Shown: positions 52,873 to 63,200, counted from the first letter of the stretch. The stretch: 64,000 bases of DNA from Variovorax paradoxus NBRC 15149 (GCF_001591365.1 NZ_BCUT01000001.1:3100001-3164000), one strand, 5' to 3'. Notes: generated by a model from the sequence alone, not told the origin. Numbers and translations are program-made.

Positions 52873-55800
52873 CTACGCTCCCGCCCAGACGTCCAGCACA
52901 TAGCGCTGGTCGGCAATCATCTGGTCCATCCACGCCGCGCCGTCGTGGCCGTGCCCCCGCGCCAGGTCGGCCAGCGTGCGCCGCACGTCGGGTTCCATGC
53001 GCGAACCGTCGCCGCACACGTAGATCACGCCGCCCGCTTCGAGCAGCTTCCACACGGCCGCGCCCTGCTCGCGGATCAGGTCCTGCACATAGACCTTGCG
53101 CTCGCCCGCGCGCGAGAACGCGGTGTGTAGCTTCATCAGGCCGCGGTGCGACCAGGCTTCGAGCTCCTCGGCGTAGATGAAATCCTGCTCGGGATGGCGG
53201 CAGCCGAAGAACAGCATCGCGTCGCCCAGCGCCTGGCCGCGCTCGGCCTGTGCCGCGCGCTCCTGCAGGAAGCCGCGGTACGGCGCAAGGCCGGTGCCGG
53301 GGCCGATCATGACGAGTGGGCGCTGCGCATCCTCGGGCAGGCGGAAGCCTTCGGCCGTGGTTTCGCGGATCACGCCGTGCACCGTGTCGCCCGCTTCGGC
53401 GCGCGCCAGGTAGTTGGAGCACACACCCTCGAAGGTGCCCTTGCCCGACAGCGCCGGCGCGCTCACCACGCCCACGGTGACGCTGCAGCGCCCCGGCGTC
53501 ATCGTGGGCGAGGAAGAGATCGAGTAGTAGCGCGGCGAGAGCGGCGACAGCATCTCGAGGAACACCGCGAACGGCAGCTGACAGGCGCGGTGCTCCTCGA
53601 GCAGGTCGAGCAGCGACCTGCGCTTGTGCAGCACCTGCGCCTTGTAGGCAGCCTGCGAGGCGTCGTCGCTGCCCGAGAGCGCGGCGAGCTTTGGCCGGGT
53701 GGCCGGGCACTCGGTGTATGCCGCGAGCGTGGCGATCTGCTTGCGCGTGGCCACGTCCTGCAGCTCGACATAGTCGCCGAGCAGGCGATCGACCGCGATC
53801 ACCTGGTCGACCGGCAGCGCCGTCTTGCGGCCTGAGTCGGCATGCAGCCGCACATGCGCGGCGCGGTCGAATCCGAAGCGCGCCATCGCGCGTTCCACCT
53901 GCGCCGGGCTGTTGCGCGGCACCACGCTCAGGTGGTCGCCAGCGCGGTAGTCCACGCCTTCGGGCAGCATCAGCTCGACGTGGCGCGTGGAGCGGCCCGC
54001 TTCGCCGGCGCTGCCGGGATCTTTCTGCAACTCGCGGTTCTCGATCACGCGCAGCGCCACCGCGCCCAGCGCGTCGACGAGAGCGTTCTTCTGCGGCGGC
54101 GGCAGTTCCTCGAGCGTGTAGAGCGGCTCGGCCTCGGCGGGCGTGTCGGCGCCGGACTGGATGCCGAAGGCCTTCACCAGTTCGGGCCAGAGCGCGTCGC
54201 TCCAGTCCTGGAAGGCGCCGTCCATGTCCTCGCGCGCATCGCCCTCGCCGCGCGGATGCACCCGCGTGGCGCCGAGCGCGCCGAGCCGCTCGTCGATGCG
54301 CCGCGGCACCGCCTGGTAGGTGGCGGCCCAGTCGGTGTTGCCGCAGCCGAAGACGCTGAAGCGCACGCCGTTGAGCGAATCGTCGGCCTTGTCGAGCCAG
54401 CGGTGGAACTCGGCCGCGTTGTCGGGCGCCACGCCGTTGTACGAGGCGCAGACGATGGCGACGGCGCCATTGGCGGGCAGCCGCTCGGCGTAGTCGTCGA
54501 GCGAAGCCACCTGTGTCGAGAAGCCGCGCAGCTCGCCGGCCTCGGCCAGCTGGCGCGCCAGGTCTTCGGCCGTGCCGAGGTTGGAGCCCTGCAGCACCAG
54601 CAGCGAGGTGCCGTGCCGCGCGGCCTGCGGCTTGCGCGCGGCGGCCTGCCTGGGCTGCACCGGCGCGGCGGCCGCATCGGCGGTGTTGCCGCGCGGCCGC
54701 GTGGCCGGGTCGCGCAGCAGCGCCTTGATCTTGAGGCCTTCCGGCTTGATCGTGAGCGCCTCCTTGATGCGGAGCTTGTAGCCCGTGTGGTCGACGAGGT
54801 CGAAGCGTTGCAGGATCATGCCCAGCGTGAGCACCGCTTCCTGCAATGCGAACTGGCGCCCGATGCAGGCGCGCTGCCCGTTGCCGAAGGGCTTGAAGGC
54901 ATTCACCGGCCGCTCGCGCTCGGCCTCGCGGCTGAAGTGGTCGGGGTTGAACTCGTCGGCGTCCTCGCCCCAGATGCCCTTGTCGCGATGCAGCGCCAGC
55001 GCATGCATGATGACCATGTTCTTCTTCTTGATCGTGTACTGGCCGCCGATGGTGGTGTCTTCCTTCGCGCGCATCGCGATGGCGGGCGCGGTCGGGTACA
55101 GGCGCAGCGCCTCCTTGAGCACCTGCATCACGTACTGCAGGCGGTTGACCTGCGCATAGGTCGGCTTCTGCGAGGTGTCGGGGCCGAACACGTTGTCGAC
55201 CTCGGCCTGCGCCTTGGCCAGCGCCTCGGGGTTCTTCAGCAGGAAGTAGATCGCGAACGAGAGCAGGCCGCTGGTGGTCTCGTGCCCCGCGATCAGGAAT
55301 TCGATGCACTCGTCGCGGATCATCTTGTCGGTGAGTTTTTCGCCGCTCTTCTTGTCGACGCCCGCGATCATGTAGCTCAGCAGGTCGGGCTTGGTGGCAA
55401 TGTCGGCCCCGCCCGCGCGGCGCTCCTCGATGATGTCCTCCACCATCTTGTGCATGAAGCGGATGTCCTTGCGCTGCTGCGCGAGCTCCTTCTTGAGCAT
55501 GAACTCCTCGAGCGGCAGGCCGCGGCGGTTCTGCACCGTCTCCAGCGTGCGCACCATTGCATCGACAAAAGGATGGAAGCCCTCGCGGTAGAACGAATTG
55601 AAGCGGTAGCCGAAGCCGCACAGGCCGATGGTGTCGAGCGTGAGCGCGGTCATGTCGCGCACCACGTCCACCTCTTCGTCGAAGTTCAGGCGCTCCCACT
55701 TGGTGACCAGCTGGCCCGCGATGTCCAGCATCATCGGGTGGTAGGCCTGCATCGCGCGCTGGCTGAAGTTGGCCAGGAGGATGTTGTGCGGCTTCGACCA

Positions 55801-56097
55801 GGTTTCCTCGTGCGTGTCGGAGGTGAAGAGGCCGTGCGACGCTGCGCGAAGCCGCCGCAGCGCGCCGCGCGTGCTCTTGTCGAAGCGCGCCTCTTCGCAC
55901 AGCTCGTCGACCAGCGCGGGCGAGGACACCACGATCACCGGCATGCCCGGCATGTCGAGCCAGTAGATGCCGCCGAGGTCCTGCGCGATCTTCCACATGT
56001 CGAGCACGGGGGAGTCGGAGCCGATCGACAGCAGGTTGCCGACGAAGGGCTTCTTTGCGGGATGCGGGATCGGATGGAGCGAGTTTTTGCCTGCCAT
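52873..56097 (-). CDS. Self-sufficient cytochrome P450/NADPH-P450 reductase (CYP102, P450 BM3-like)
   Basis: A 1074-residue fusion enzyme. The P450 domain (about 1-470) has the I-helix IAGHETTSGLL and the heme loop FKPFGNGQRACIGRQF with ligand Cys411. The flavodoxin (FMN) domain (about 495-640) has LLVLQGSNLGTAEDLA. The FAD/NADPH domain follows (RYYSISSSPTMTPG, GPGTGLAPYRGFL). It hydroxylates a substrate with O2 and NADPH in one chain. Relative to BM3, Phe87 is kept (Phe91 here), but the carboxylate-anchoring Arg47 and Tyr51 correspond to Met52 and Val56, and Trp90 to Asp94. Free fatty acids may therefore not be the main substrate. An ACTCCGGAGT palindrome lies upstream at 56146-56155. Confidence 0.96.
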   Translation of the reverse strand: MAGKNSLHPIPHPAKKPFVGNLLSIGSDSPVLDMWKIAQDLGGIYWLDMPGMPVIVVSSPALVDELCEEARFDKSTRGALRRLRAASHGLFTSDTHEETWSKPHNILLANFSQRAMQAYHPMMLDIAGQLVTKWERLNFDEEVDVVRDMTALTLDTIGLCGFGYRFNSFYREGFHPFVDAMVRTLETVQNRRGLPLEEFMLKKELAQQRKDIRFMHKMVEDIIEERRAGGADIATKPDLLSYMIAGVDKKSGEKLTDKMIRDECIEFLIAGHETTSGLLSFAIYFLLKNPEALAKAQAEVDNVFGPDTSQKPTYAQVNRLQYVMQVLKEALRLYPTAPAIAMRAKEDTTIGGQYTIKKKNMVIMHALALHRDKGIWGEDADEFNPDHFSREAERERPVNAFKPFGNGQRACIGRQFALQEAVLTLGMILQRFDLVDHTGYKLRIKEALTIKPEGLKIKALLRDPATRPRGNTADAAAAPVQPRQAAARKPQAARHGTSLLVLQGSNLGTAEDLARQLAEAGELRGFSTQVASLDDYAERLPANGAVAIVCASYNGVAPDNAAEFHRWLDKADDSLNGVRFSVFGCGNTDWAATYQAVPRRIDERLGALGATRVHPRGEGDAREDMDGAFQDWSDALWPELVKAFGIQSGADTPAEAEPLYTLEELPPPQKNALVDALGAVALRVIENRELQKDPGSAGEAGRSTRHVELMLPEGVDYRAGDHLSVVPRNSPAQVERAMARFGFDRAAHVRLHADSGRKTALPVDQVIAVDRLLGDYVELQDVATRKQIATLAAYTECPATRPKLAALSGSDDASQAAYKAQVLHKRRSLLDLLEEHRACQLPFAVFLEMLSPLSPRYYSISSSPTMTPGRCSVTVGVVSAPALSGKGTFEGVCSNYLARAEAGDTVHGVIRETTAEGFRLPEDAQRPLVMIGPGTGLAPYRGFLQERAAQAERGQALGDAMLFFGCRHPEQDFIYAEELEAWSHRGLMKLHTAFSRAGERKVYVQDLIREQGAAVWKLLEAGGVIYVCGDGSRMEPDVRRTLADLARGHGHDGAAWMDQMIADQRYVLDVWAGA

Positions 56098-56253
56098 GGG
56101 TGTCGTGCCTTTGGAGTGGACCCGCTTCGGAGATTCCGGCGTGTGACTCCGGAGTATCCCGAGGGCACCGGTGGGGGGCAGGACGGGGTTTCCCTTAGGC
56201 TGGTTCGGTGCCTTTGCCTTTGTTTGTTTAGTGGCGCCGCTGATTCAGGGCGC

Positions 56254-56347
56254 GCTCCCGCCGACGGGGTACCTTGCTCCGCGAATGTCCCCCGCGCTTC
56301 GCGCTCCTCCTTTATTTCGCTGCGCAAGGCACCCCATCGGCGGGAGC
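56254..56347 (+). repeat. Palindromic repeat unit, type B (copy 2)
   Basis: The same 94-bp structure as at 3691-3784 but in the opposite orientation. The 24-bp arms (56254-56277, 56324-56347) start GCTCCCG and abut a 46-bp core (56278-56323). The central hairpin here is GCGC-TTC-GCGC (56294-56304), whereas the first-locus copies have GGCC-TGC-GGCC. Both sides changed together, so pairing is kept. It lies in the 434-bp gene-free region upstream of the P450 gene. Confidence 0.85.
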
Positions 56348-56394
56348 GTGATCAGGGCACTGGTTGATCAGTGGTGCACCCGGAGCGTGCCCTG

Positions 56395-56490
56395 GTGCAC
56401 AGAGCATCGGGTGCTCCCCGCAGCGAAATCAAGGAGGAGGGCGAAGCCCGGGGGACATTCGCGGAGGGGAGTACCCGGTGATCTGTGCAC
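56395..56490 (-). repeat. Palindromic repeat unit, type A (copy 2)
   Basis: The same 96-bp structure as at 3547-3642, inverted. The 25-bp arms (56395-56419, 56466-56490) start and end in GTGCAC, and the core is 56420-56465. The central hairpin is GGGC-GAA-GCCC (56439-56449), a third stem sequence. In the arm, a G-C pair of copy 1 is an A-T pair here, again compensated. Units B and A here form the reverse complement of the composite at 3547-3784. The middle spacers are diverged but share TTGATC. The region 56098-56531 holds nothing else recognised. Confidence 0.85.
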
Positions 56491-56531
56491 GCGCCCTGAA
56501 GGACTTCAGCCGCAACAGCAAGCAGAAGCCC

Positions 56532-57794
56532 TCAAGGCCGAACCATCTTGCAGTCAGACCCCTGCGCCAGCTCGTTGCCCGTGTAGACAGCGTCCGTCCG
56601 GAAGCCGTAGTTCGTCCCTTCCCAGCCCACCTTCACGGTCTTGCCATCGACCGGCGCAATCGTGTTGACCACCTGCGGCAGCAGCAGCTGGTGGTCCTCG
56701 GCGCGCATGCGGATCGGCCCCACCACCGAGTCGTAGCTCATGTCCTCGAGCGCACGCGCCACCTTCACCGTGTCGGTCGAGCCGGCCTTGTTGATGGCGG
56801 CGGCCAGCAGGCGCGGCGTGAAGTCGATGCGCGGCGCGAGGAAGTCCTTGCCCGTCTTCGCCTTGTAGGCCTTGGCCAGCGCATCGGCGCGCGGCGTGTC
56901 GGTCTGCCCCGGATGCCATTCGGCCACCCAGGTCAGCTGCCCGAGTTTGGCCTGCGACACCGCCAGCACCGTGCCCGGCACCGAGCCCGCGCTGTGGTTG
57001 AAGTAGCGCAGGTTGTAGCCCGCATCGCCCGCGGCCTTGAGCAGCAGCGTCATGTCCTGGCCCCAGTTGCCGGTGATCACCGAGTCGGCGCCGCTTTGCT
57101 TGATGTTCGCGATGTAGGGCGAGAAGTCCTTCACGCGGCCGATCGGATGCAGCGTTTCGCCGACGAACTGCACGTCGGGCCGCGCCAGGCCCACCAGCTG
57201 GCGCCCGTAGCTCGCCCACTGCTTGCCGTGGGCGTAGTCCTGGTTCAGCAGGTAGACCTTCTTCACGTCCGGCGTCTTCTTGATGTAGTTGGCCAGCGCC
57301 TTCATCTTCATCGCCGTGTTGGCCTCGGTCTGGAAGTGCCAGAAGCTGCAGTTCTTGCCGGTCATCTCGGGATCGATCGACGAATGGTTCAGCACGATCA
57401 GCTCCTTGCCCGGATTGCGCTGGTTCCAGCGCGCCACCGACTGCACCAGCGCCGTCACCACCGAGGAGCCCGACCCGCCCGTGACGATGGCCTGGGCGCC
57501 CTGGTCGATGGCCGCCTGCAGCGCGCTCTGGCTCTCCTGCGCCGAGAGCTTGCTGTCGAACTGCAGCAGCTGCAGCTTCGTGCCGCCGAGCACGCCGCCC
57601 TTGGCGTTGATCTCCTCGATGGCGTACTGCGTGTGCGTGAGCATCAGCTCGCCCACGTTCGCGAACGGCCCCGAGAGCGGGTCGATATAGGCGATCTTGT
57701 AGCTGGGCTGCTGTTGCTGTGCCTGGGCGCCGCCGGCAACGGCCAGCAGGCAGGCGAGGGCGATCGGCGCCAGTGGCGCGTGCTTGGGCTTCAT
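56532..57794 (-). CDS. Branched-chain amino acid-type ABC transporter substrate-binding protein (LivK-like)
   Basis: A 420-residue periplasmic protein (Peripla_BP_6 family). The signal peptide (about 1-26) ends GGAQAQ. The blocks are KIAYIDPLSGPFANVGELM, AIVTGGSGSSVVTALVQSVA, VYLLNQDYAHGKQWASYGRQ and SVITGNWGQDMTLLLKAAGD. Proteins of this group bind amino acids but also aromatic or other carboxylates and amides. No Liv permease or ATPase genes are near. The divergent TetR/acyl-CoA synthetase/carboxylase genes suggest a carboxylic-acid ligand, which is inference. Confidence 0.92.
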   Translation of the reverse strand: MKPKHAPLAPIALACLLAVAGGAQAQQQQPSYKIAYIDPLSGPFANVGELMLTHTQYAIEEINAKGGVLGGTKLQLLQFDSKLSAQESQSALQAAIDQGAQAIVTGGSGSSVVTALVQSVARWNQRNPGKELIVLNHSSIDPEMTGKNCSFWHFQTEANTAMKMKALANYIKKTPDVKKVYLLNQDYAHGKQWASYGRQLVGLARPDVQFVGETLHPIGRVKDFSPYIANIKQSGADSVITGNWGQDMTLLLKAAGDAGYNLRYFNHSAGSVPGTVLAVSQAKLGQLTWVAEWHPGQTDTPRADALAKAYKAKTGKDFLAPRIDFTPRLLAAAINKAGSTDTVKVARALEDMSYDSVVGPIRMRAEDHQLLLPQVVNTIAPVDGKTVKVGWEGTNYGFRTDAVYTGNELAQGSDCKMVRP

Positions 57795-57823
57795 GGTTTG
57801 TCTCTCTCGGTTTTTGGGGGAAG

Positions 57824-58522
57824 TCAGTCCGGGCTGCGAAGGCCGATCACGCGGCTCGCGAGCTTCGTGAGCTCGGTCGCCACCTCGTCGGGCGAGAGGC
57901 GGCCGTTCGGCCGGTACCAGCTGTAGAGAAAGCCCGGCAGGCTGCAGGCCGCGAGGGCCGTGATCTTGGTTTCCTCGAAGTCCAGGTCGCCGTCACGGCG
58001 CGCTTCTTCGAGCAGCGGACAGAGCAGGTCGTAGAAGTGATGTGCGAGCTTCTTCTGCGCCGCGATGTATTCGGGCCGGTACACCTGCGGCTCGCGGTAC
58101 GGAAAGAAGGCGCAGGGATGGTGCGCAATGGTCGCGCGGATCAGCCGTTCGATGCCTTCGAGCACCTTCTCGCTCGCGCGGCGCGGATCGCCGGCCGCAA
58201 AGTCGAGTGCGGTGAAGCAGTCGACCGCGGGGCGCCACGACAGCGTTTCGAAGATCTCCTGCTTGTCGCGGAAGTAGTAGTACACGAAGGGCTTGGTCAT
58301 GCCCAGCGCGCGCACGATCTGCGCCATGGTGGTGTTGGCATAGCCCTGCGCCGCAAAGAGCTGCGCCGCGGCCTGCAGGATGCGCTCGCGCTGCAGGTCG
58401 GTGCCCTGCGTGGCCGCGCGCTGGCGCCCGGTGCCCTGGGGCAGGTGCGGCCGTGCCGTGGCGGCGGCCGAGGTTTCGGCCTTGCCAGAGGGTTTGTGCC
58501 GTGTCGCGGAAGTTATACCCAT
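57824..58522 (-). CDS. TetR-family regulator
   Basis: A 232-residue TetR protein. A low-complexity Ala/Thr-rich start of about 40 residues precedes the HTH (RERILQAAAQLFAAQGYANT, MAQIVRALGMTKPFVYYYFR). The C-domain contains YRPEYIAAQKKLAHHFYDLL. Its ATG at 58522 sits inside the perfect palindrome TACCCATGGGTA. It is divergent from the acyl-CoA synthetase gene with 86 bp between starts, so it probably represses synthetase/carboxylase and perhaps itself. An acyl-CoA ligand is plausible. Confidence 0.9.
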   Translation of the reverse strand: MGITSATRHKPSGKAETSAAATARPHLPQGTGRQRAATQGTDLQRERILQAAAQLFAAQGYANTTMAQIVRALGMTKPFVYYYFRDKQEIFETLSWRPAVDCFTALDFAAGDPRRASEKVLEGIERLIRATIAHHPCAFFPYREPQVYRPEYIAAQKKLAHHFYDLLCPLLEEARRDGDLDFEETKITALAACSLPGFLYSWYRPNGRLSPDEVATELTKLASRVIGLRSPD

Positions 58523-58550
58523 GGGTAGGATTGTTGGTGCACCATGCACC
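58516..58550. promoter_or_regulatory. Two palindromes in the tetR / acyl-CoA synthetase spacer
   Basis: A perfect 12-bp palindrome TACCCATGGGTA (58516-58527) overlaps the tetR start codon. A second perfect repeat GGTGCA-CCA-TGCACC lies at 58536-58550. Both are in the 86-bp divergent spacer and are candidate TetR operators. Confidence 0.65.
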
Positions 58551-58608
58551 CATTGGCAAGCGCTTGGCTCCTGCAGCCGGCTATCGATAACCCTGAGAAA
58601 GTGACGCC

Positions 58609-60222
58609 ATGGAGACATTGCCCGACCGTCCGCAACAGCCCCTGCACGAATACCTGCGCGCCCACGCGCGCGAGCGCGGCGAACGCCCGGCCTGCCTCTG
58701 GTACGGCCACGCCATGAGCTGGGCCCAGCTCGACCGCGCGAGCGACGCCTTCGCGGCGCGGCTGCAGGCCATCGGCGTGAAGAAGGGCGAGCCGGTGGTG
58801 CTGTTCCTCAACAACTGCCCGCAGTACCTGGTCGCGCATTTCGGCATCCAGAAGATCGGCGCCATCGTCTGCCCGGGCAGCCCGCTCAACAAGGAGCACG
58901 AGCTGGCCTACCAGGTCAACGACCTGCAGGCGCGCGTGATCGTCGCCGCCGCGCCGCTGCTGCCGGTGGTGCGCAAGGTGCAGCCGCAGAGCGCGCTCGC
59001 TCATGTGTTCGTGGTGCACTACGCCGACCTGCTGCCCGAAGAGCCCGTGCCCGACCTTCCCGCCGAACTGCTCGCCGAGCGCAGCGCCCCGCGCAGCGTG
59101 CCCGAAGGGTGCGAAGACTTCCTGGCCGTGATGCAGGGCGGCGCGGTGCCCCGGCCCGTGGCCATCGACCTCGACGACGTGGCGCTCATGACCTACACCT
59201 CCGGCACCACCGGGCTGCCCAAGGGCGCGATGCTGAGCTACGGCAATGCGCTCTTCAAGACCCGCGCGGCGGCCGACTGCAACGGCGTGGCCGGCGACGA
59301 CGTGCTGCTTTCCATTGCGCCGCTCTATCACATCGCCGGCATGCTGATGGGCGTGAACGTGCCGGTGCTCAGCGGCGCGGCCTCGGTGCTGCTGCACCGC
59401 TTCGATCCGCGCGCGGTGCTGCAGGCCATTGCGCGCTACAAGGTGAGCTGGTGGTACAGCATCGCGCCGATGAACGTGGCCTGCATGCAGGTGCCCGACA
59501 TCGCCAGCTTCGACCTCTCGAGCCTGCGGCGCAATCCGGTCACGAGCTTCGGCATCGCCTTCACCGAGCCGCTGGCCGCGCAGTGGCGCGCGCATGCGCC
59601 CAACTGCACGTCGTTCGAGGCCGCCTACGGGCTCAGCGAAACCCACACCTGCGACACCTACACGCCGCACCATGCGCCGCGCTGGGGCACGCAGGGCGTT
59701 GCGGTGCCGGGCGTGCGCATCCGCATCGTCGACCCCGACACGCAAGCCGACCTGCCCGCGGGCGAGGTCGGCGAGATCGTGCTCGCGAGCCCCGGCTCCT
59801 TCAAGGGCTACTGGAACAAGCCCGAGGCCACGGCAGCCACGCTGCGCAATGGATGGGTGCACACCGGCGACATGGGCAAGCTCGATGCCGATGGCTACCT
59901 GACCTTCATCGGCCGCTTCAAGGAGATGATCAAGGTCTCGGGCTACAGCGTGTTCCCCGAGGAGGTCGAGACCATCCTCATCAAGCATCCCGCGGTGGCC
60001 CAGGCCGCGGTCATCGCGCAGCCCGATGCCGAGAAGGGCGAGGTGGTCAAGGCCTTCATCGTGCGCAAGCCCGGCGCGGCGCTCGAGGCCGATGCGCTCA
60101 TCGCCTGGTCGCGCGACAACATGGCCAGCTACAAGGCCCCGCGCGCCGTGAGCTTCATCGATGCCCTGCCGACCACCGGTGCCGGCAAGGTGCTGCGGCG
60201 CCTGCTGAAAGACAAAGCCTGA
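58609..60222 (+). CDS. Long-chain acyl-CoA synthetase-like AMP-forming ligase
   Basis: A 537-residue adenylate-forming enzyme. The P-loop-like motif is MTYTSGTTGLPKGAMLSYGN, then FEAAYGLSETHTCDTY and the hinge WVHTGDMGKLDADGYLTF. The C-domain has GRFKEMIKVSGYSVFPEEVE and the catalytic Lys in GAGKVLRRLLKD. It activates a carboxylic acid, probably a fatty or long aliphatic acid, to an acyl-CoA. The acyl-CoA carboxylase gene follows 11 bp later, so its product could be the carboxylase substrate. Confidence 0.92.
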   Translation: METLPDRPQQPLHEYLRAHARERGERPACLWYGHAMSWAQLDRASDAFAARLQAIGVKKGEPVVLFLNNCPQYLVAHFGIQKIGAIVCPGSPLNKEHELAYQVNDLQARVIVAAAPLLPVVRKVQPQSALAHVFVVHYADLLPEEPVPDLPAELLAERSAPRSVPEGCEDFLAVMQGGAVPRPVAIDLDDVALMTYTSGTTGLPKGAMLSYGNALFKTRAAADCNGVAGDDVLLSIAPLYHIAGMLMGVNVPVLSGAASVLLHRFDPRAVLQAIARYKVSWWYSIAPMNVACMQVPDIASFDLSSLRRNPVTSFGIAFTEPLAAQWRAHAPNCTSFEAAYGLSETHTCDTYTPHHAPRWGTQGVAVPGVRIRIVDPDTQADLPAGEVGEIVLASPGSFKGYWNKPEATAATLRNGWVHTGDMGKLDADGYLTFIGRFKEMIKVSGYSVFPEEVETILIKHPAVAQAAVIAQPDAEKGEVVKAFIVRKPGAALEADALIAWSRDNMASYKAPRAVSFIDALPTTGAGKVLRRLLKDKA

Positions 60223-60233
60223 AAGGTCCTCCC

Positions 60234-63200
60234 TTGTTCTCCAAAGTCCTGATTGCCAACCGCGGAGAGATCGCGGTGCGCCTGGTGCGTGCGCTGCGCG
60301 ACCTCGGCATTGCGAGCGTGGCGGTGCATGCGCGCGACGATGCCTCGGCATTGCATGTGCAGCTGGCCGACGTGGCCGTCGCGCTCGATGCGGCCGGGCC
60401 CTCGGCCTACCTCGATGTTGCCGCGCTGATCGGCGTAGCAAAGGCGCAGGGCTGCGACGCGGTGCATCCCGGCTACGGCTTCCTGAGCGAACGCGCGGAC
60501 TTTGCAGAGGCCTGCGCGGAGGCGGGGCTGGTCTTCATCGGCCCCGCGCCAGAGCAGCTGGCGCTGTTCGGCGACAAGGCGCGCGCACGCGCGCTTGCCA
60601 CGCAATGCGACGTTCCCGTGATGCCCGGCAGCGCCGGCGCCGTGACGCTCGCGCAGGCGCAGGCCTTCTTTGCCGAGCAGCAGGCGCAGGGCGCCGCGGG
60701 CGTGATGATCAAGGCCATTGGCGGCGGCGGCGGGCGCGGCATGCGCGCTGTCATGAATGCGGACGAGCTCGCCGAAGCACATGCGCGCTGCATGTCCGAG
60801 GCCAAGGCGGCCTTCGGCGTCGAAGGCGTGTACGTGGAGCGCCTGATGCGCAATGCGCGCCATATCGAAATTCAGGTGCTCGGCGACGGCCAGGCCGTGG
60901 CCAGCCTCGGCGAGCGCGAATGCACCCTGCAGCGGCGCTTCCAGAAGCTGGTGGAGATCGCGCCCAGCCCCTCGCTGCCCGATGCGCTGCGCACGTCCAT
61001 CACGCAGGCCGCGCTGCGCATGGCCCAGGCCGCGGGCTACCGCAGCCTGGGCACCTTCGAATTCCTCGTCGATGCCGAATCGGCCACGCTCCCTTTCGTC
61101 TTCATCGAGGCGAACCCGCGGCTGCAGGTCGAGCACACGGTGACGGAGGCCGTGACGGGCCTGGATCTCGTGCAGCTGCAGATGGCTGTGGCAGCCGGCC
61201 AGTCCTTGAAGGCGCTCGGCGTGGAAGCCGGCCGCACGGCGGTGCAGCGCGGGTTTGCAGTGCAATGGCGCATCAACGCCGAGACGCTCGATGCCCATGG
61301 CAGCGCATGGCCTTCGGGCGGCACGCTCGCGCGCTTCGACCTGCCGAGCGGGCCCGGCGTGCGCGTCGACACGCACGGCTATGCAGGGCTTGCGCCATCG
61401 CCGCACTACGACACGCTGCTTGCCAAGCTGATCGTGCATTCGCCGTCGCCGCGTTTTGCCGACGCGCTGCGCCGCTCGCTGCGCGCGCTCGACGAATGCC
61501 ACATCGACGGCATCGCGACCAATCTTGCATTGCTGCGCGCCATTGCGGCGCGGCCCGAGTTCGCAAGCCAGGCGGTGCACACGCGCTTCGTCGAAGCGCA
61601 TCTGGGCGACCTGCTGGCCGCCGCGGCATCGCTTGAAAAGCATGCGAAGAAGATCGCACCTGTCGATGCGCAGGCGGCGGCAATCGAAAACGACGATGCG
61701 GACGGCCTGACGGTCAAGGCGCCGATGCCCGCGAAGCTGGTGCAGTTCGAAGTGGCGGTGGGCGATGTGCTGCCTGCCGGTGCGCAGCTCGGCGTGCTCG
61801 AGGCCATGAAGATGGAGCACCTGCTGCACGCGCCGGTCGCGGGCCGCGTGGTTGCGCTGCTGGCCGAACCCGGCGACTACCTCGTCGAAGGCCAGTCGCT
61901 GGTGCGGCTGGAGCCGGTCGATGCCGAGGCGGCGGCAGCCGAGGCGCGCACCGAACAGGACCTCGATGCGATCCGCCCCGACCTGCAGAAGGTGATCGAC
62001 CGCCATGCCTTCACGCTCGATGCCAACCGCGGCGCGGCCGTGGCCAAGCGGCATGCGCAGGGCGGCCGCACCGCGCGCGAGAACATCGCCGACCTGTGCG
62101 ACACCGCCTCCGACCTCGGCAACTTCATCGAATACGGCGCGCTCGCCATCGCCGCGCAAACGCGCCGCCGCACGCTCGAAGACCTGATCGCCAACACGCC
62201 GGCCGACGGCATGGTGACGGGCCTGGGCAGCATCAACGCGAAGCAGTTCGGCCCCGAGGCTTCGCGTTGCGCGGTGCTGGCCTACGACTACACGGTGCTG
62301 GCCGGTACGCAGGGCATGCGCAACCACCACAAGACCGACCGCATGCTGTCGATCGCGCACCAGCTCAGGCTGCCGGTGGTGCTGTTCGCCGAAGGCGGCG
62401 GCGGACGGCCCGGCGACACCGACATGCCCATCGTCGCGGGCCTCAACAACCACACCTTCAGCCAGTTCGCGGCGCTCTCGGGCAAGGTGCCGGTGGTGGG
62501 CATCGTGCATGGCCGCTGCTTCGCGGGCAATGCGGCGCTGCTGGGCTGCGCCGACGTGATCATTGCCACGCGCGGCAGCAACATCGGCATGAGCGGCCCC
62601 GCGATGATCGAAGGCGGCGGGCTCGGCAGCTTCGCGCCCGAGCAGATCGGGCCGAGCAGCGTGCAGTCGCGCAACGGCGTGATCGACATCCTGGTGGAAG
62701 ACGAGGCTGCGGCAGTGGCTGCGGCAAAGCAATACCTTTCGTATTTCCAGGGGCCGGTGAGCGACTGGCAATGCGCCGACCCGCGCGCGCTGCGCCACGT
62801 GGTGCCCGAGAACCGGCTGCGCGTGTACGACGTGCGCGCCGCGATGCGCGGCGTGGCCGACACGGGCTCGCTGCTCGAGCTGCGCGCGGGCTTCGGCGCC
62901 GGCATCGTCACTGCGCTCGCGCGCATCGAGGGCAAGCCGGTGGGGCTGATGGCCAACAACCCGCACCACCTGGGCGGCGCGATCGACGTGGAGGCGGCCG
63001 ACAAATCGGCGCGCTTCATGCAGCTGTGCAATGCGCACGGCTTGCCGATCGTCTCGCTGTGCGACACGCCCGGCTTCATGGTCGGCCCCGAGATCGAGGC
63101 GCAGGCGCAGGTGCGCCATGTCTGCCGCATGTTCATGGTGGCTTCGCACCTGCGCGTGCCCTTCTTTGCGGTGGTGCTGCGCAAGGGCTACGGCCTGGGC

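Noticed and set aside
59109..60233. Extended N-terminus for the acyl-CoA carboxylase
   Set aside because: This portion overlaps the acyl-CoA synthetase in another frame. The biotin carboxylase fold begins immediately after TTG 60234, which has its own ribosome site.
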